From Mesorhizobium sp. GbtcB19 (GTDB lineage: Bacteria > Pseudomonadota > Alphaproteobacteria > Rhizobiales > Rhizobiaceae), in assembly GCF_019091085.1 (NCBI RefSeq), contig NZ_JAGXJY010000003.1:310001-374000 (forward strand): a stretch of 64,000 nucleotides of DNA, read 5' to 3'. The notes beneath the pieces are model-generated. The model was not told the origin of the DNA. It ran no database searches and saw only the letters and a program-made list of their open reading frames with translations. The position numbers and the translations under genes are program-made. Positions 33,869 through 43,370 of the stretch are shown one piece after another. Positions within the stretch are counted from its first letter, which is position 1, and the number at the start of each line of letters is the position of its first letter.

Positions 33869-34753
33869 ATGAACGCAGATCCCAGCAACACCTCCAACGT
33901 GGCGGCTTGCGCGTTGTCGCATACGCCACGCAATGGATTGAATAGCCTGCGGCTCGGTGTGTTCGGCGTCCTGTTTGCGATCGCGGCAACACTGACGGCG
34001 AGCTTGCATCCCGCGCGCGCGGAAGGGGCGCAACAGGACGTGCAAAGCGCGCCGTCCTTCGTCGACAATTTCTCGAATTTCGACCGGTCCCGCTGGTTCG
34101 TTTCGGACGGCTGGACCAATGGCGCCCATCAGAACTGCACCTGGTCGAAGGATCTCGTGCGGCTTTCCGACGGCGTGCTGTCGCTGGGCTTTGAAAAGCG
34201 CAAGCTGAAAGACCGCGACTTCGCCTGCGCCGAGATCCAGACCAAGCAGCGCTACGGTTACGGCGTCTACGAGGCGCGGATGAAGACCGGTACCGGCTCC
34301 GGACTCAACGCCGCCTTCTTCTCCTATATCGGCCCGCAGGACAAACAGCCCTGGGACGAGATCGACTTCGAGGTCCTCACCAAGGATCCTTCGAAAGTGC
34401 AGGTCAACAGCTACATCCAGGGCAAGCCGAAAAACGGCAAGCTGGTCGACGTCGAAGGCGGCGCCGACAAGGGCTTCAACGATTACGGCTTCGTCTGGGA
34501 GAAGGACCGGTTGCGCTGGTACGTCAACGGCAAGCTCGTCCACGAGGTCACCAACCCCGACGAGCTGCCGACGCATTCTCAGAAGATATTCTTCAGCCTC
34601 TGGGGTAGCGACAAGCTGACCAACTGGATGGGCGCCTTCGCCGATCCCGGCAACAAGGTGACCATGGAGGTCAAGCGCGTCGCTTTCACCGCTCTGGGTC
34701 AGCCATGCCAGTTCCCGGAATCGCTGGCATGCAGCATAAGTAACAGTAACTAG
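33869..34753 (+). CDS. exoK: Secreted GH16 endo-beta-glycanase, ExoK-like
   Basis: 294 residues. A long N-terminal signal region (residues 1-52, hydrophobic VFGVLFAIAATLTASL ending ARAEG) leads to a GH16 domain. The active-site motif WDEIDFEVL gives nucleophile Glu164, Asp166 and acid/base Glu168. ExoK cuts nascent succinoglycan to make low-molecular-weight polymer. AAGGTGAG precedes the ATG at 33869. A terminator-like hairpin follows before ugd. Confidence 0.86.
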   Translation: MNADPSNTSNVAACALSHTPRNGLNSLRLGVFGVLFAIAATLTASLHPARAEGAQQDVQSAPSFVDNFSNFDRSRWFVSDGWTNGAHQNCTWSKDLVRLSDGVLSLGFEKRKLKDRDFACAEIQTKQRYGYGVYEARMKTGTGSGLNAAFFSYIGPQDKQPWDEIDFEVLTKDPSKVQVNSYIQGKPKNGKLVDVEGGADKGFNDYGFVWEKDRLRWYVNGKLVHEVTNPDELPTHSQKIFFSLWGSDKLTNWMGAFADPGNKVTMEVKRVAFTALGQPCQFPESLACSISNSN

Positions 34754-34781
34754 GCCGTTGGGCCTGGGGGATATCTGAACC

Positions 34782-34810
34782 GGCCGGGTCGCTTTTGTGG
34801 CCCGGCCTTT
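34782..34810 (+). terminator. Hairpin between exoK and ugd
   Basis: GGCCGGG and CCCGGCC form a seven-pair stem with a twelve-base loop followed by TTT. The T-run is short, so termination would be partial. Confidence 0.42.
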
Positions 34811-34827
34811 GACAGGAATAGAACCGA

Positions 34828-36159
34828 ATGAATTTGACGGTGTTTGGGATTGGCTATGTCGGTCTCGTCCAGGCCGCTGTGCTTGCCGAGGTCGGCCACG
34901 AGGTGGTGTGCGTCGATATCGACGAGAAGAAGGTGGAGCGGCTCAACCAGGGCCTGATCCCGATTTTCGAACCGGGCCTCGAAAGCCTCGTCAAGGAAAA
35001 CCACGCGGCCGGGCGTATCCGCTTCACCACCGACGCGGCGGCGGCGGTCAGGCATGGCCAGATCCAGATGATCGCGGTCGGCACGCCGCCCGGCGAAGAT
35101 GGTTCGGCCGATCTGAAATATGTGCTGGCGGTGGCCGAGACCATCGGCCGCGAGATGGACAGCGCCAAGATCGTCGTCGGCAAGTCGACCGTACCGGTCG
35201 GCACCTGCGAAAAGGTGAAGGCCAGGATCGCCGAAACGCTGAAGAAGCGCGGCCGCGAGGATCTCACCTTCGACGTCGCCTCGAATCCGGAGTTCCTCAA
35301 GGAGGGCTCGGCGGTCGCCGACTGCATGAAGCCGGACCGCATCATCGTCGGCACCTCCAGCGAGGACACCGAGATGGTGATGCGCGAGCTCTATGCGCCG
35401 TTCAACCGCAACCACGAGAAGATGATCGTGATGGACGTGCGCAGCGCCGAATTCACCAAATACGCCGCCAACTGCATGCTGGCGACCAAGATCAGCTTCA
35501 TGAACGAGATGGCCAATCTGGCCGAACAGCTGGGCGCCGACATCGAGGAGGTGCGCAAGGGCATCGGCTCGGATCCGCGCATCGGCTACCACTTCATCTA
35601 TCCCGGCCTCGGCTATGGCGGCTCGTGCTTCCCGAAGGACGTGCGCGCGCTGATCAAGACCGCCGAGGGCGTCAAGTTCGACGCCAAATTGCTGCGCGCC
35701 GTCGAGGAGCGCAACAATGCGCAAAAGTCGGTCCTGTTCGACAAGGTCAACCACTATTTCAAGGGCGCTCTCAAGGGCAAGACATTCGCCGTCTGGGGCC
35801 TGGCCTTCAAGCCCAACACGGACGACATGCGCGAGGCGCCGTCGCGCACGCTGATGGAAGCGCTGTGGGCAGCCGGCGCCAAGGTGCAGGCCTATGATCC
35901 CGAGGCCATGCAGGAGTGCCAGGCGATCTACGGCCTGCGCGACGATCTGCTTTTGTGCGGCACCAAGGAAGCAGCACTTCGCGGCGCCGACGCGCTGCTG
36001 ATCTGCACCGAATGGAAGAGCTTCCGCGCGCCCTCCTTCGATGCGCTCAAGGATGCGCTGACCACGCCGGTCATCTTCGACGGCCGCAACCTCTACGATC
36101 CCAAGGTGATCGCGCGCTACGGCATCGAGTATTTCTCGATCGGCAGGATGGCGGCATGA
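34828..36159 (+). CDS. ugd: UDP-glucose 6-dehydrogenase
   Basis: 443 residues. N-terminal Rossmann motif [18 protein letters not shown], dimer helix with central domain ([20 protein letters not shown]), and the catalytic Cys in [11 protein letters not shown] near residue 270. It oxidises UDP-glucose twice with NAD to UDP-glucuronate. Classical succinoglycan has no glucuronic acid, so either this exopolysaccharide differs or the product feeds another polymer or lipid A modification. CAGGAA precedes the ATG. Confidence 0.93.
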   Translation: MNLTVFGIGYVGLVQAAVLAEVGHEVVCVDIDEKKVERLNQGLIPIFEPGLESLVKENHAAGRIRFTTDAAAAVRHGQIQMIAVGTPPGEDGSADLKYVLAVAETIGREMDSAKIVVGKSTVPVGTCEKVKARIAETLKKRGREDLTFDVASNPEFLKEGSAVADCMKPDRIIVGTSSEDTEMVMRELYAPFNRNHEKMIVMDVRSAEFTKYAANCMLATKISFMNEMANLAEQLGADIEEVRKGIGSDPRIGYHFIYPGLGYGGSCFPKDVRALIKTAEGVKFDAKLLRAVEERNNAQKSVLFDKVNHYFKGALKGKTFAVWGLAFKPNTDDMREAPSRTLMEALWAAGAKVQAYDPEAMQECQAIYGLRDDLLLCGTKEAALRGADALLICTEWKSFRAPSFDALKDALTTPVIFDGRNLYDPKVIARYGIEYFSIGRMAA

Positions 36160-36252
36160 CGGCAGTCGCTTGTCTCAGGGAGAACCGCAGCCGCCGCGAA
36201 CGACAGCGGGGCCGACAATGACCATGCGCGCAAAGCAGGAGGGTTCGATCTG

Positions 36253-37701
36253 ATGGTGCTCGACGTTCGGCCCGAACAAATCGCCAACGAGCATTTCGAT
36301 CTCGTCGTCATCGGATCCGGCTTCGGTTCGTCCTTCTTCCTGCACGAATTCCTGAAGCGGCGCAAAGCCCGCGTCCTGGTGCTGGAATGGGGCCGCCACA
36401 ACACGCATGAGTGGCAGCTCAGCCAGAACGCCAACACCGACATCGACGACGAGAGCACCTACAAGACCGACAATGCCGACAAGCCGTGGAACTACACGAT
36501 CGGCCTCGGCGGCGGCACCAATTGCTGGTTCGCGCAGACGCCGCGTTTCCATCCCAACGACTTCAGGCTGAAGAGCACCTACGGCGTCGGCAACGACTGG
36601 CCGATCAGCTATGACGAACTCGAGCCGTTCTATGGCGATGCGGAGGAGGTCATGTCGATCTCCGGCGATCCCGACATGGCGCGCATGCTGCCGCGCTCGC
36701 GGCCGTTTCCGCAGCCGCCGCATCGCATGTCGACGCCCGACCGCATGATGAAGGCGGCGCAGCCGGATCAGCACTTCGTCATGCCGACCGCCCGGGCACG
36801 CGTGGCGACGGCGCAGCGCGCCTCGTGCTGCGCCAATCTCAGATGCTGGCTGTGTCCGGCGGATGCCAAGTTCACAGTCAACAACGGTTTGATGCATGTC
36901 TTCCAGCATCCGGATGTCTCGGTCTGCCTGGGAGCCGAGGTGCGCCGCTTCGACCATGCCGGCAATGCTGTCCGTTCCGTCGTCTTCATGCAGGACGGCA
37001 AGGAATATTCGGTCGGCGGCGACCTCTTCATCCTCGGCGCCAACGCCATACAGAGCCCGGCGATCATGCTGCGCTCCGGACTTGGCGGCGAGTTCGTCGG
37101 GCTGGGCCTGCACGAGTCCTATGGATGGAATTACGAGGCCTATCTCGGCGGTGTCGACAATTTCGACGGCTCGACTATTACCACCGGCCTGAACTTCGGC
37201 CTCTATGACGGGCCGCACCGGGCCGAGCATGCGGCGGCGCTCGTCTATTTCGAGAATCGCTGGCAGCACGGCATGCGCGCCGAGAAGGGCAGGCTGCGCC
37301 AGGTGCTGCCCTTGGTCATCGTCACCGAGAACCTGCTCGACCCCGAAAACCGTGTCATCCTCGACAAGGACGATAACGCTTTCGTGAGCTTCAAGGGCGC
37401 GTCGGACTACGCGACCAAGGGCATGGCGAAAGCGCTCGAACGGCTGCCCGAACTGCTCAAGCCGCTACCGATCGAGCAGATTTTCGATCGCGGCATCAGG
37501 CCGACCGAATCGCATGTGCAGGGCACGCTGCGCATGGGCACCGGCCCGGCCGACTCCGTGGTCGACCGCGACATGATCCATCATCAGCTCAGGAATCTCG
37601 TGGTCGTCGGCACCAGCACCTATCCGAGCTGTTCCTGCGCCAATCCAAGCCTGACCGCGGCTGCCTTGTCCCTGCGGGCGGCGGGCAAGCTGGCGGCATG
37701 A
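36253..37701 (+). CDS. GMC-family FAD dehydrogenase, catalytic subunit
   Basis: 482 residues. The FAD motif VVIGSGFGSSFFLHE is at residues 18-33 and the GMC C-terminus carries VQGTLRMG, NLVVVGTSTYPSCSCANPSLT, where a conserved His/Asn pair normally acts. A Cys cluster (RASCCANLRCWLCPADAKF) near residue 200 resembles the Fe-S binding Cys-rich region of some FAD-glucose dehydrogenases. No signal peptide, but the partner encoded 12 bases downstream has a Tat signal. AGGAGG precedes the ATG. Substrate (a sugar or polyol) is unknown. Confidence 0.78.
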   Translation: MVLDVRPEQIANEHFDLVVIGSGFGSSFFLHEFLKRRKARVLVLEWGRHNTHEWQLSQNANTDIDDESTYKTDNADKPWNYTIGLGGGTNCWFAQTPRFHPNDFRLKSTYGVGNDWPISYDELEPFYGDAEEVMSISGDPDMARMLPRSRPFPQPPHRMSTPDRMMKAAQPDQHFVMPTARARVATAQRASCCANLRCWLCPADAKFTVNNGLMHVFQHPDVSVCLGAEVRRFDHAGNAVRSVVFMQDGKEYSVGGDLFILGANAIQSPAIMLRSGLGGEFVGLGLHESYGWNYEAYLGGVDNFDGSTITTGLNFGLYDGPHRAEHAAALVYFENRWQHGMRAEKGRLRQVLPLVIVTENLLDPENRVILDKDDNAFVSFKGASDYATKGMAKALERLPELLKPLPIEQIFDRGIRPTESHVQGTLRMGTGPADSVVDRDMIHHQLRNLVVVGTSTYPSCSCANPSLTAAALSLRAAGKLAA

Positions 37702-37712
37702 GGGAGGGGTCG

Positions 37713-38156
37713 ATGAAGATCACGCGCCGCACCGCGCTTGCCATCGTCGCCGGCGGGATTGCCTCGACCGGCATCGCGGCCGCCGCCGTCTCGTCCTTCT
37801 CGGACGAGGATCTGGTTCGCGTCACGCTGGAAAAATATTTCGGGCCGCTCAACATGCGCATCGAGCACTTGCAGCAATTCGTGCTCGAATTCCAGAACCG
37901 CAACCCGTGGATTTTCCCGAGCGACAGGCTGGCCGACGCGATGACGCTTTTGGAAACCGTGAAGCTCGACAAGGCGCGCGAATTCCTGCCCAGCCAGAGG
38001 CAGCAGGATGTCGGGAACTTCGAGCGCTGGGTGATCGCCGAGTTCCACATGCTGACCGATTATGCCTGGCGCAGCTCGCCGAGCGATCCGATCCGCTTCA
38101 CCGGCTGGCATCCATGCACCAACCCCTTCGCCAACTTGGAGCAGCAGAATGCGTAA
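37713..38156 (+). CDS. Tat-exported small subunit, probable partner of the GMC dehydrogenase
   Basis: 147 residues. A twin-arginine leader (KITRRTALAIVAGGIASTGIA) is followed by a mostly helical domain containing FLPSQRQQDVGNFERWVI and SDPIRFTGWHPCTN. Size, Tat leader and position match the hitch-hiker (gamma) subunits of FAD-dependent sugar or gluconate dehydrogenases, which carry the folded catalytic subunit out. AGGGAGGGG precedes the ATG at 37713; an ATG at 37698 overlaps the upstream gene. Confidence 0.7.
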   Translation: MKITRRTALAIVAGGIASTGIAAAAVSSFSDEDLVRVTLEKYFGPLNMRIEHLQQFVLEFQNRNPWIFPSDRLADAMTLLETVKLDKAREFLPSQRQQDVGNFERWVIAEFHMLTDYAWRSSPSDPIRFTGWHPCTNPFANLEQQNA

Positions 38157-38249
38157 GGCAGGCGGAACAAAAGTTGCGCGCCATGCATGTTTGCGCGTTT
38201 CCAAAATCACGCCGGCGAACGGCGCATCCGCAATAGTATGAGGTCACCA

Positions 38250-39470
38250 ATGGCTGCACAGCCGAAACCGACGGTCACCGTCATCGTCCCCACCTTCAAC
38301 CGCGAGAAGTACCTGCCCGAAGCCATCGCCAGCCTGCTCGGGCAGACTGTGGTGCCGGACCAGATCCTGATCGTGGATGACGGCTCGACCGACAACACCG
38401 GCGCGGTGGCCGCCTCTTTCCCCGCGCCGGTGGAATATTACCGCAAGGAAAATGGCGGCAAGTCGACGGCGCTGAACTTCGCCCTGAAGCGCTGCACAGG
38501 GGATTTCGTCTGGGTGTTCGACGACGACGATGTCGCGCATCCGACGGCGCTTGAACGGTTTCTCGCCGCGTTCGAGCGGGAGCCGGCCGCCGATTTCGCT
38601 TTCGGCGAATATGCGCGCTTCCAGCAATCGGCCCAGATCGAAGACCAGAATTACGAGATCGTCGCCTTCGGCCATGTCGGCCAGGACAATTTCTTCCCGT
38701 CGCATCTCGAATATTGCCACGTCCATCAGCCGGGCCTGCTGGTGCGCCGCGAATGCTACGACGAGGTCGGAGGCTTCAACGAAACCCTGGTCCGGTCGCA
38801 GGACTACGAGATGATGCTGAGATTGGCGCGCCGGTTCAAGGCTGCCAGGGTCGACGGCCTGATGTTCTTCCAGCGCCAGCACGACATGGTTCGCGGCAGC
38901 ACCAAGGTGGTGATTTCCTATACCGACCGGATAAAGGCCTGGGGTTCATACGACCGGGTGATCATGGAGGAGATCTACAGGTCGGTCGACCTGCATGAGT
39001 ATCTCGATCGCTCTGAACAGGCCCTGCCGAAAACGGCGGCTCTGGAGATGCAGGCACTGCTGCAGCGTTCGAGCATCATGGCCAGGAAGGGGCTATGGCA
39101 CCACGCGGCCGAAGACATCCGCCGCTACGCCCTGCTCGCCGAACGAGCCGGCAAGACGTCGCTCAGCGACAAGGAGCGCGCCATCGTGCGGCGCACCTTC
39201 GAAGCCTATGACACTGGTCTGGCATCCGCCCCCGCCGACGCATTCGTTTCGGCGGTGAAGGGATGGAAGTCCGGGCCGTTAAAGGCCGATATCGTCAGGG
39301 AGTACATGCATTCCTTCCCTCACTATCTGGCGCGGGACCTGAAGGCCGGAAAGGTGATCCCGGCATCGAAGCTCTTGCGGGAATATTCGACGCTGTCGCT
39401 CTCCGCCTCGGTCGGTCGCTTGTACCAGGCGATGACCTCGAAGCTTCCATTGCTGCGTAGCGCAAGCTGA
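38250..39470 (+). CDS. GT2 glycosyltransferase with long C-terminal extension
   Basis: 406 residues from the ATG at 38250 (GAGGT five bases upstream; 38238 is an alternative). GT-A core: VTVIVPTFNREKYLPEAIAS, ILIVDDGSTDNT, VWVFDDDDVAHP with the DxD site. The acceptor region SQDYEMMLRLARRF follows. Residues ~260-406 are helical with no clear family and may bind a partner or acceptor. It is not a clear ortholog of ExoW or another classical exo enzyme. Confidence 0.8.
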   Translation: MAAQPKPTVTVIVPTFNREKYLPEAIASLLGQTVVPDQILIVDDGSTDNTGAVAASFPAPVEYYRKENGGKSTALNFALKRCTGDFVWVFDDDDVAHPTALERFLAAFEREPAADFAFGEYARFQQSAQIEDQNYEIVAFGHVGQDNFFPSHLEYCHVHQPGLLVRRECYDEVGGFNETLVRSQDYEMMLRLARRFKAARVDGLMFFQRQHDMVRGSTKVVISYTDRIKAWGSYDRVIMEEIYRSVDLHEYLDRSEQALPKTAALEMQALLQRSSIMARKGLWHHAAEDIRRYALLAERAGKTSLSDKERAIVRRTFEAYDTGLASAPADAFVSAVKGWKSGPLKADIVREYMHSFPHYLARDLKAGKVIPASKLLREYSTLSLSASVGRLYQAMTSKLPLLRSAS

Positions 39471-39502
39471 TCAGCCTCGCTGGGCCGGATAGGAGACGAT
39501 CG

Positions 39503-40582
39503 ATGAAAGTGCTTTTTGCGAGCGGCAACGGATACATTCCCGAGTTCACCGGCGGCGTGCAATCCAACACTCATCATCTGGTCGAACAGCTGATCGAGCA
39601 TGGGCACCAGGCGTCGGTGCTTGCCTCGCTGTTCGGTGACGGCATGTTCGGCTTCAAGGCGCGGGCCAAGATGAAACTGTTGCGGCAGCCGGCGGTGGTC
39701 GACAATTTTCCCGGCTATCCGGTGATGCGCGCCTGGTTCCCCTGGGACGCGGCCGCCTTCGCCGTCGAGAAAACCAGACCCGACGTCGCCGTCGTGCAGT
39801 GCCACAAGTCCGTCCTGCTGGGAAAGGCGCTTCTCGCCGAAGGCGTGCCGCTGGTCGTCTATCTCCACAACGTCGAATTTCATGAGCTCGCCGGCGATCC
39901 GCGCGAGCTCGGTTCGGCCTTGTACATCGCCAATTCCGAGTTCACGGCGCGCACCTACGAGGAAAAGTTCGGCATCGAGTCGATCGTGCTTCCGCCGACC
40001 ATCAACGACGCGCTCTACTGCACCCACACGAGCGGCGAATTCGTCACCATGATCAACCCCTATGAGGAGAAGGGTTTCGATCTTGCGGTGAAGATTGCTG
40101 CGGCCTGCCCGGAGATCCCGTTCCTGTTCGTGGAAAGCTGGAAGCTCGAGGACGACCATCGTGCCCGCATCGAGAAGACCATCGCGCCGCTTGCGAATGT
40201 CACGCTGGAGAACCGCACCAACGACATGAAGACGGTCTATGGCCGCACCCGGATCCTGCTCGCGCCGAGCAAATGGGAGGAAGCCTGGGGCCGCGTCGCG
40301 TCCGAGGCGCATTGCAGCGGCATCCCCGTCGTCGGATCACGGCGTGGCGGCCTGCCCGAAGCGATCGGTCCCGGCGGCGTGGTGCTCGACTACGACGCTC
40401 CGGTGGCCGACTGGGCTTCGGCGGTGCGGCGACTGTGGACCGACCGCCAGGAATATGAGCGGCTCTCGGCCGCGGCGCTCGCCTTCTCCAAACGCCCGGA
40501 GCTCGACCCGGCGCGGCAATTGGTGGTGTTTCTCGATCTGCTCGAAAGAGCGGCCCGGCAAGGCGCCCGCCGCGCCGCGTAA
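39503..40582 (+). CDS. GT4-type glycosyltransferase
   Basis: 359 residues, GT-B fold. N-terminal GNGYIPEFTGGVQSNTHHLV is the acceptor-side Gly-rich loop. The C-terminal donor half has RILLAPSKWEEAWGRVASEAHCSGIPVVGSRRGGLPE, the EX7E sugar-nucleotide motif. AGGAGACG precedes the ATG. Cotranscribed with the upstream GT2 gene. The sugar moved is unknown. Confidence 0.82.
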   Translation: MKVLFASGNGYIPEFTGGVQSNTHHLVEQLIEHGHQASVLASLFGDGMFGFKARAKMKLLRQPAVVDNFPGYPVMRAWFPWDAAAFAVEKTRPDVAVVQCHKSVLLGKALLAEGVPLVVYLHNVEFHELAGDPRELGSALYIANSEFTARTYEEKFGIESIVLPPTINDALYCTHTSGEFVTMINPYEEKGFDLAVKIAAACPEIPFLFVESWKLEDDHRARIEKTIAPLANVTLENRTNDMKTVYGRTRILLAPSKWEEAWGRVASEAHCSGIPVVGSRRGGLPEAIGPGGVVLDYDAPVADWASAVRRLWTDRQEYERLSAAALAFSKRPELDPARQLVVFLDLLERAARQGARRAA

Positions 40583-40605
40583 GCAATTCCAGGAAGTGTG
40601 AAACG
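40583..40605 (-). repeat. Fragment of the Mesorhizobium-type intergenic palindromic element
   Basis: The minus strand reads CGTTTCACACTTCCTGGAAT and matches the tail of the two fuller copies at 51847 and 58473. Only the distal part survives. Confidence 0.5.
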
Positions 40606-40626
40606 CCCTTATGCCGGGCGCTTCAC
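40598..40626. terminator. Hairpin between convergent GT4 and PRTase-HAD genes
   Basis: GTGAAACGCCC pairs with GGGCGCTTCAC over ten of eleven positions with a seven-base loop that contains the minus-strand stop codon. Likely a shared 3' end for both convergent genes; there is no long T-run. Confidence 0.42.
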
Positions 40627-41631
40627 CCGGTTCTTCAGCGCCTCATAGCCGCGCTCGCCGAGCAATGCGCGGGCGGTCGCCTTGACGGCCTGCTTGCGTC
40701 CATCGAGCGAATTGATCTGCCTGAGCCGCGCCGGAAGGTTGCGCGCCGCCTGCTGCAGTGCCGGCAGCGACAGCGGGTCGGGCAGGCTCACAATGTTGGT
40801 TTCGACGCACAGCACCGGCTTGCCGGAGAGCTTGGCGATCCTCTGCGCCTGCTCGTGCTCGCTCTCGATGAACAGGATGGCGTCCGACTTGCGGTAGAAC
40901 TCGGCCTTGAAGCTGCCATGCGCGCCGAGCCGCTGTCGCTCGGCCTTGTTCGGCAGGTCAAGCATGATGAGATGATCGTATTTGATGTTTTGGCCGGCGA
41001 GCCAGGCCTCGGTCAGCTTGCGGTATTTTTCCAGCCGGCTCGTCACCAGCCAGCCGATCTTGCGTGTCGGCGCGAGCAGCGGCCGCGCCTCGGCCAGGAA
41101 CTTCTCGTATGCCGGGCCGTCGTCGTTTTCGTCCTCGGTCGGATCGAGGCAAAGCACGCCGTCAATGTCGACGCAGCATTGCTCGAGGAACATGTGATGC
41201 ATGAAATTCCACTGAAACATCCTGGGATGCGGCACGGCCTCGAAGACCATGTCGGTTTCCTCATGCTGCAGCGACAGCCCGAACACGGCGGCGAAGATGA
41301 AATCGCCCTTGATGCCGCTGGCCGCGATCTTTTCGCGCGCGTCGCGCATGGCGGTGCCGCCGATGATGCTGTCGTCGATCACCAGGATCTTGCGCATCTC
41401 GGAGGCTTGCCGGTCGAGGCCCGCCCAGCGTTTCGTGATGCCCGACGTGTAGATCCGGCCGGCCAGGAAACTGTCGAGGTCGGTCATCGGGATGTTCGCG
41501 ATCAGGCTGACCATGGTACCGGCGAGGATGCCGCTCCTCGGCACGCCGACGACCAGGTCGATGTCGCGCGGCAGCCGGTGCAGGTTGCGCACGATCGCGT
41601 CGTTCATGTCTGAGATCGATCGGTAGTTCAT
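40609..41631 (-). CDS. Phosphoribosyltransferase fused to HAD-like domain
   Basis: 340 residues. N-terminal type I PRTase: VVGVPRSGILAG and the PRPP loop ILVIDDSIIGGTAM at residues 82-95. The second half opens with VDIDGVLC (Asp155, Asp157), the HAD nucleophile motif, followed by GWLVTSRLEKYRKLTEAWL, which carries the HAD motif II Thr/Ser and nearby basic residues. The pair would join or free a ribose-phosphate and remove a phosphate. Its role inside an exo locus is unknown; nucleotide-sugar or ribose-phosphate donor synthesis is possible. It is in the same direction as, and 45 bases upstream of nothing else; the flippase gene lies just before it. Confidence 0.72.
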   Translation of the reverse strand: MNYRSISDMNDAIVRNLHRLPRDIDLVVGVPRSGILAGTMVSLIANIPMTDLDSFLAGRIYTSGITKRWAGLDRQASEMRKILVIDDSIIGGTAMRDAREKIAASGIKGDFIFAAVFGLSLQHEETDMVFEAVPHPRMFQWNFMHHMFLEQCCVDIDGVLCLDPTEDENDDGPAYEKFLAEARPLLAPTRKIGWLVTSRLEKYRKLTEAWLAGQNIKYDHLIMLDLPNKAERQRLGAHGSFKAEFYRKSDAILFIESEHEQAQRIAKLSGKPVLCVETNIVSLPDPLSLPALQQAARNLPARLRQINSLDGRKQAVKATARALLGERGYEALKNRVKRPA

Positions 41632-41676
41632 GCGGTTATTCCTGTCCTGAGATCGGCGTGTCGCGAGCGGTGCGGT

Positions 41677-43233
41677 TCATTTCGCCTCGCTTGGAGTGGC
41701 GGAAAACCCGCGTGCCGGGATCAGCCGCAACGCCTCGCGAAGCGCTTCGCGGCCGGCGCCGAAGGCAAGCGCGACGATGATGGTGACGGCATAGGAGAGC
41801 GCCGCGCCGCCGGCCAGCGCGACGACGGGCGGCGCTTGCAGCAATGGTTTGGCGAGCCAGACCAGGCCGAGCGCCAGATGCGCGCCGAGCACGAAAGGCA
41901 GCGCCGCGTGAAGCACATGGCTGGCCTTGAGCGGTCCGCTCCTGCCGACATAGAGCCACAGGAACGGCGTGCGCATATATTCGCTGATCGCATAGGCGAC
42001 GGCGACGCCAAGCGCGCCATAGGGAAGGCCGATGGCAAAGGCCGCCACCGAGGTCACCGCTGTGATGATGCCCCAGCGCATGAAGTCGCCTGAACGGCCC
42101 TGGCTTACGAACAGCCATCCCGCGGGATTGTTGAGCGGCTGCAGCAGGCCGGCAAAGCCCAGCGCCAGGAAGATCGGCGCGCTGCCTCGCCATTGCTCGC
42201 CGAGCACGAAGGGAATGAGCGTGTCGGACATGGCGGTGGCGAAGGCGACGCCCGGAAGCGCCACCAGAAGGATCAGTGGCATGACCCGCAGATAGGCGCT
42301 GCGGTAGCGGTCCGGCTCGTCCTTCAGCCGCGACAGCGCCGGCACCATCACCTTCGCCAGCGGGTTGGTGATCTGGCTGAGCGGGAACAGCAAAAGCTTG
42401 TAGGCGCGGTCATAGAGGCCGAGCTGCGCCTCGCCCCAGTATTTGCCGATCAGCACATTGTCGAGGTTGCGGGCAAAGAAATTGGCGAAGTTGAAGCCGG
42501 TGATGCCGGCGCCGAAATTGATCAGCGCGCCGATGCCTTCGACCTTGCGCGGCAGGCCGGGGCGCCAGCGCGACGAATACCAGTAGCAAAGCGTCGGCAG
42601 CACGGCGCTTGCCAGCGTACCGGCGAAAAGCGCCCAGTAGGAGCGGTCGATGAAGGTCCAGCCTATCGACACCGCGACACCGATGATGGCGCTGGCGATG
42701 TCGATGATGGCCAGCCGCGTGAACTCCATGCGGCGCGTCAGCAGCGCCACATGCTGGGCTCCCAGACCGTAGGCCAGGATCTGCAGGCCGAAGGCGGCGA
42801 CGAGGCCCGTCACGCGCGGCTCGCCATAGAAGGCGGCGACCAGCGGCGCCGAAGCCGCGAGCACGCAGGCCAGCACCGCGCTCACCGCCACGTTGATCCA
42901 GAAGAGGTAGTTGACCTCCTCGTGGCGGATGCCGGTCTTCTGGATCGTCGCCTGGGTCAGGCCGAAATCCTGGAACAGCGCGATGAAGGCAAGCACCGGC
43001 GCGCACATCGCCACGACACCGAAATCCTGCGGCGACAAAAGCCGCGACAGCACGATGACGGAGATGATCTGCGTCGCCACGCGCACGCCTTGCGCCATCG
43101 CGGTGACGACCGCGCCGCGTCCGACCGATTTGCGCAGAGAGCCCTCAGGCGGATCGAATGCACTGGTTTCCAAATTCAGGATCCCTGATCTTGCTACCGA
43201 TCCGACATCGTCACGACCGGCGCCCGCCGCCAT
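41677..43233 (-). CDS. exoT: Wzx-type polysaccharide flippase (ExoT-like)
   Basis: 518 residues with about 12-14 membrane segments of the MOP/PST family (RGAVVTAMAQGVRVATQIIS, VLSRLLSPQDFGVVAMCAPV). It flips the lipid-linked repeat to the periplasm. The ATG at 43233 is used because two regulatory palindromes lie upstream; a longer frame to 43302 would run through them. Slightly longer than ExoT (494). Divergent from exoL. Confidence 0.83.
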   Translation of the reverse strand: MAAGAGRDDVGSVARSGILNLETSAFDPPEGSLRKSVGRGAVVTAMAQGVRVATQIISVIVLSRLLSPQDFGVVAMCAPVLAFIALFQDFGLTQATIQKTGIRHEEVNYLFWINVAVSAVLACVLAASAPLVAAFYGEPRVTGLVAAFGLQILAYGLGAQHVALLTRRMEFTRLAIIDIASAIIGVAVSIGWTFIDRSYWALFAGTLASAVLPTLCYWYSSRWRPGLPRKVEGIGALINFGAGITGFNFANFFARNLDNVLIGKYWGEAQLGLYDRAYKLLLFPLSQITNPLAKVMVPALSRLKDEPDRYRSAYLRVMPLILLVALPGVAFATAMSDTLIPFVLGEQWRGSAPIFLALGFAGLLQPLNNPAGWLFVSQGRSGDFMRWGIITAVTSVAAFAIGLPYGALGVAVAYAISEYMRTPFLWLYVGRSGPLKASHVLHAALPFVLGAHLALGLVWLAKPLLQAPPVVALAGGAALSYAVTIIVALAFGAGREALREALRLIPARGFSATPSEAK

Positions 43234-43254
43234 GCGTAAACTACCGCAAGACCT

Positions 43255-43272
43255 TTTTGCAGTGCAACAAAA
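43255..43272 (-). promoter_or_regulatory. PhaR-like palindromic box upstream of exoT
   Basis: TTTTGC-AG-TGCA-ACAA, one base off the consensus in the right arm and one in the left. It lies 24 bases from the exoT start in the divergent gap. Confidence 0.48.
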
Positions 43273-43305
43273 AATGTGCGGACGGTTGCTCCGCAGCACC
43301 AAAAT

Positions 43306-43323
43306 TGTTGCGATGCAGCAAAA
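43306..43323 (+). promoter_or_regulatory. PhaR-like palindromic box upstream of exoL
   Basis: TGTTGC-GA-TGCA-GCAA matches the consensus perfectly and lies about 50 bases before the exoL ATG. With the exoT box it forms a pair spaced about 51 bases centre to centre. Confidence 0.52.
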
Positions 43324-43370
43324 GCTGTACTAGCATCCCCGATGGGTGGGCCCAACAGCGGTCGAGTTTC

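Noticed and set aside
36156..36221. A 21-codon frame overlapping the ugd stop (ATGA)
   Set aside because: Too short, highly basic, no motif; the strong AGGAGG site downstream belongs to the GMC gene.
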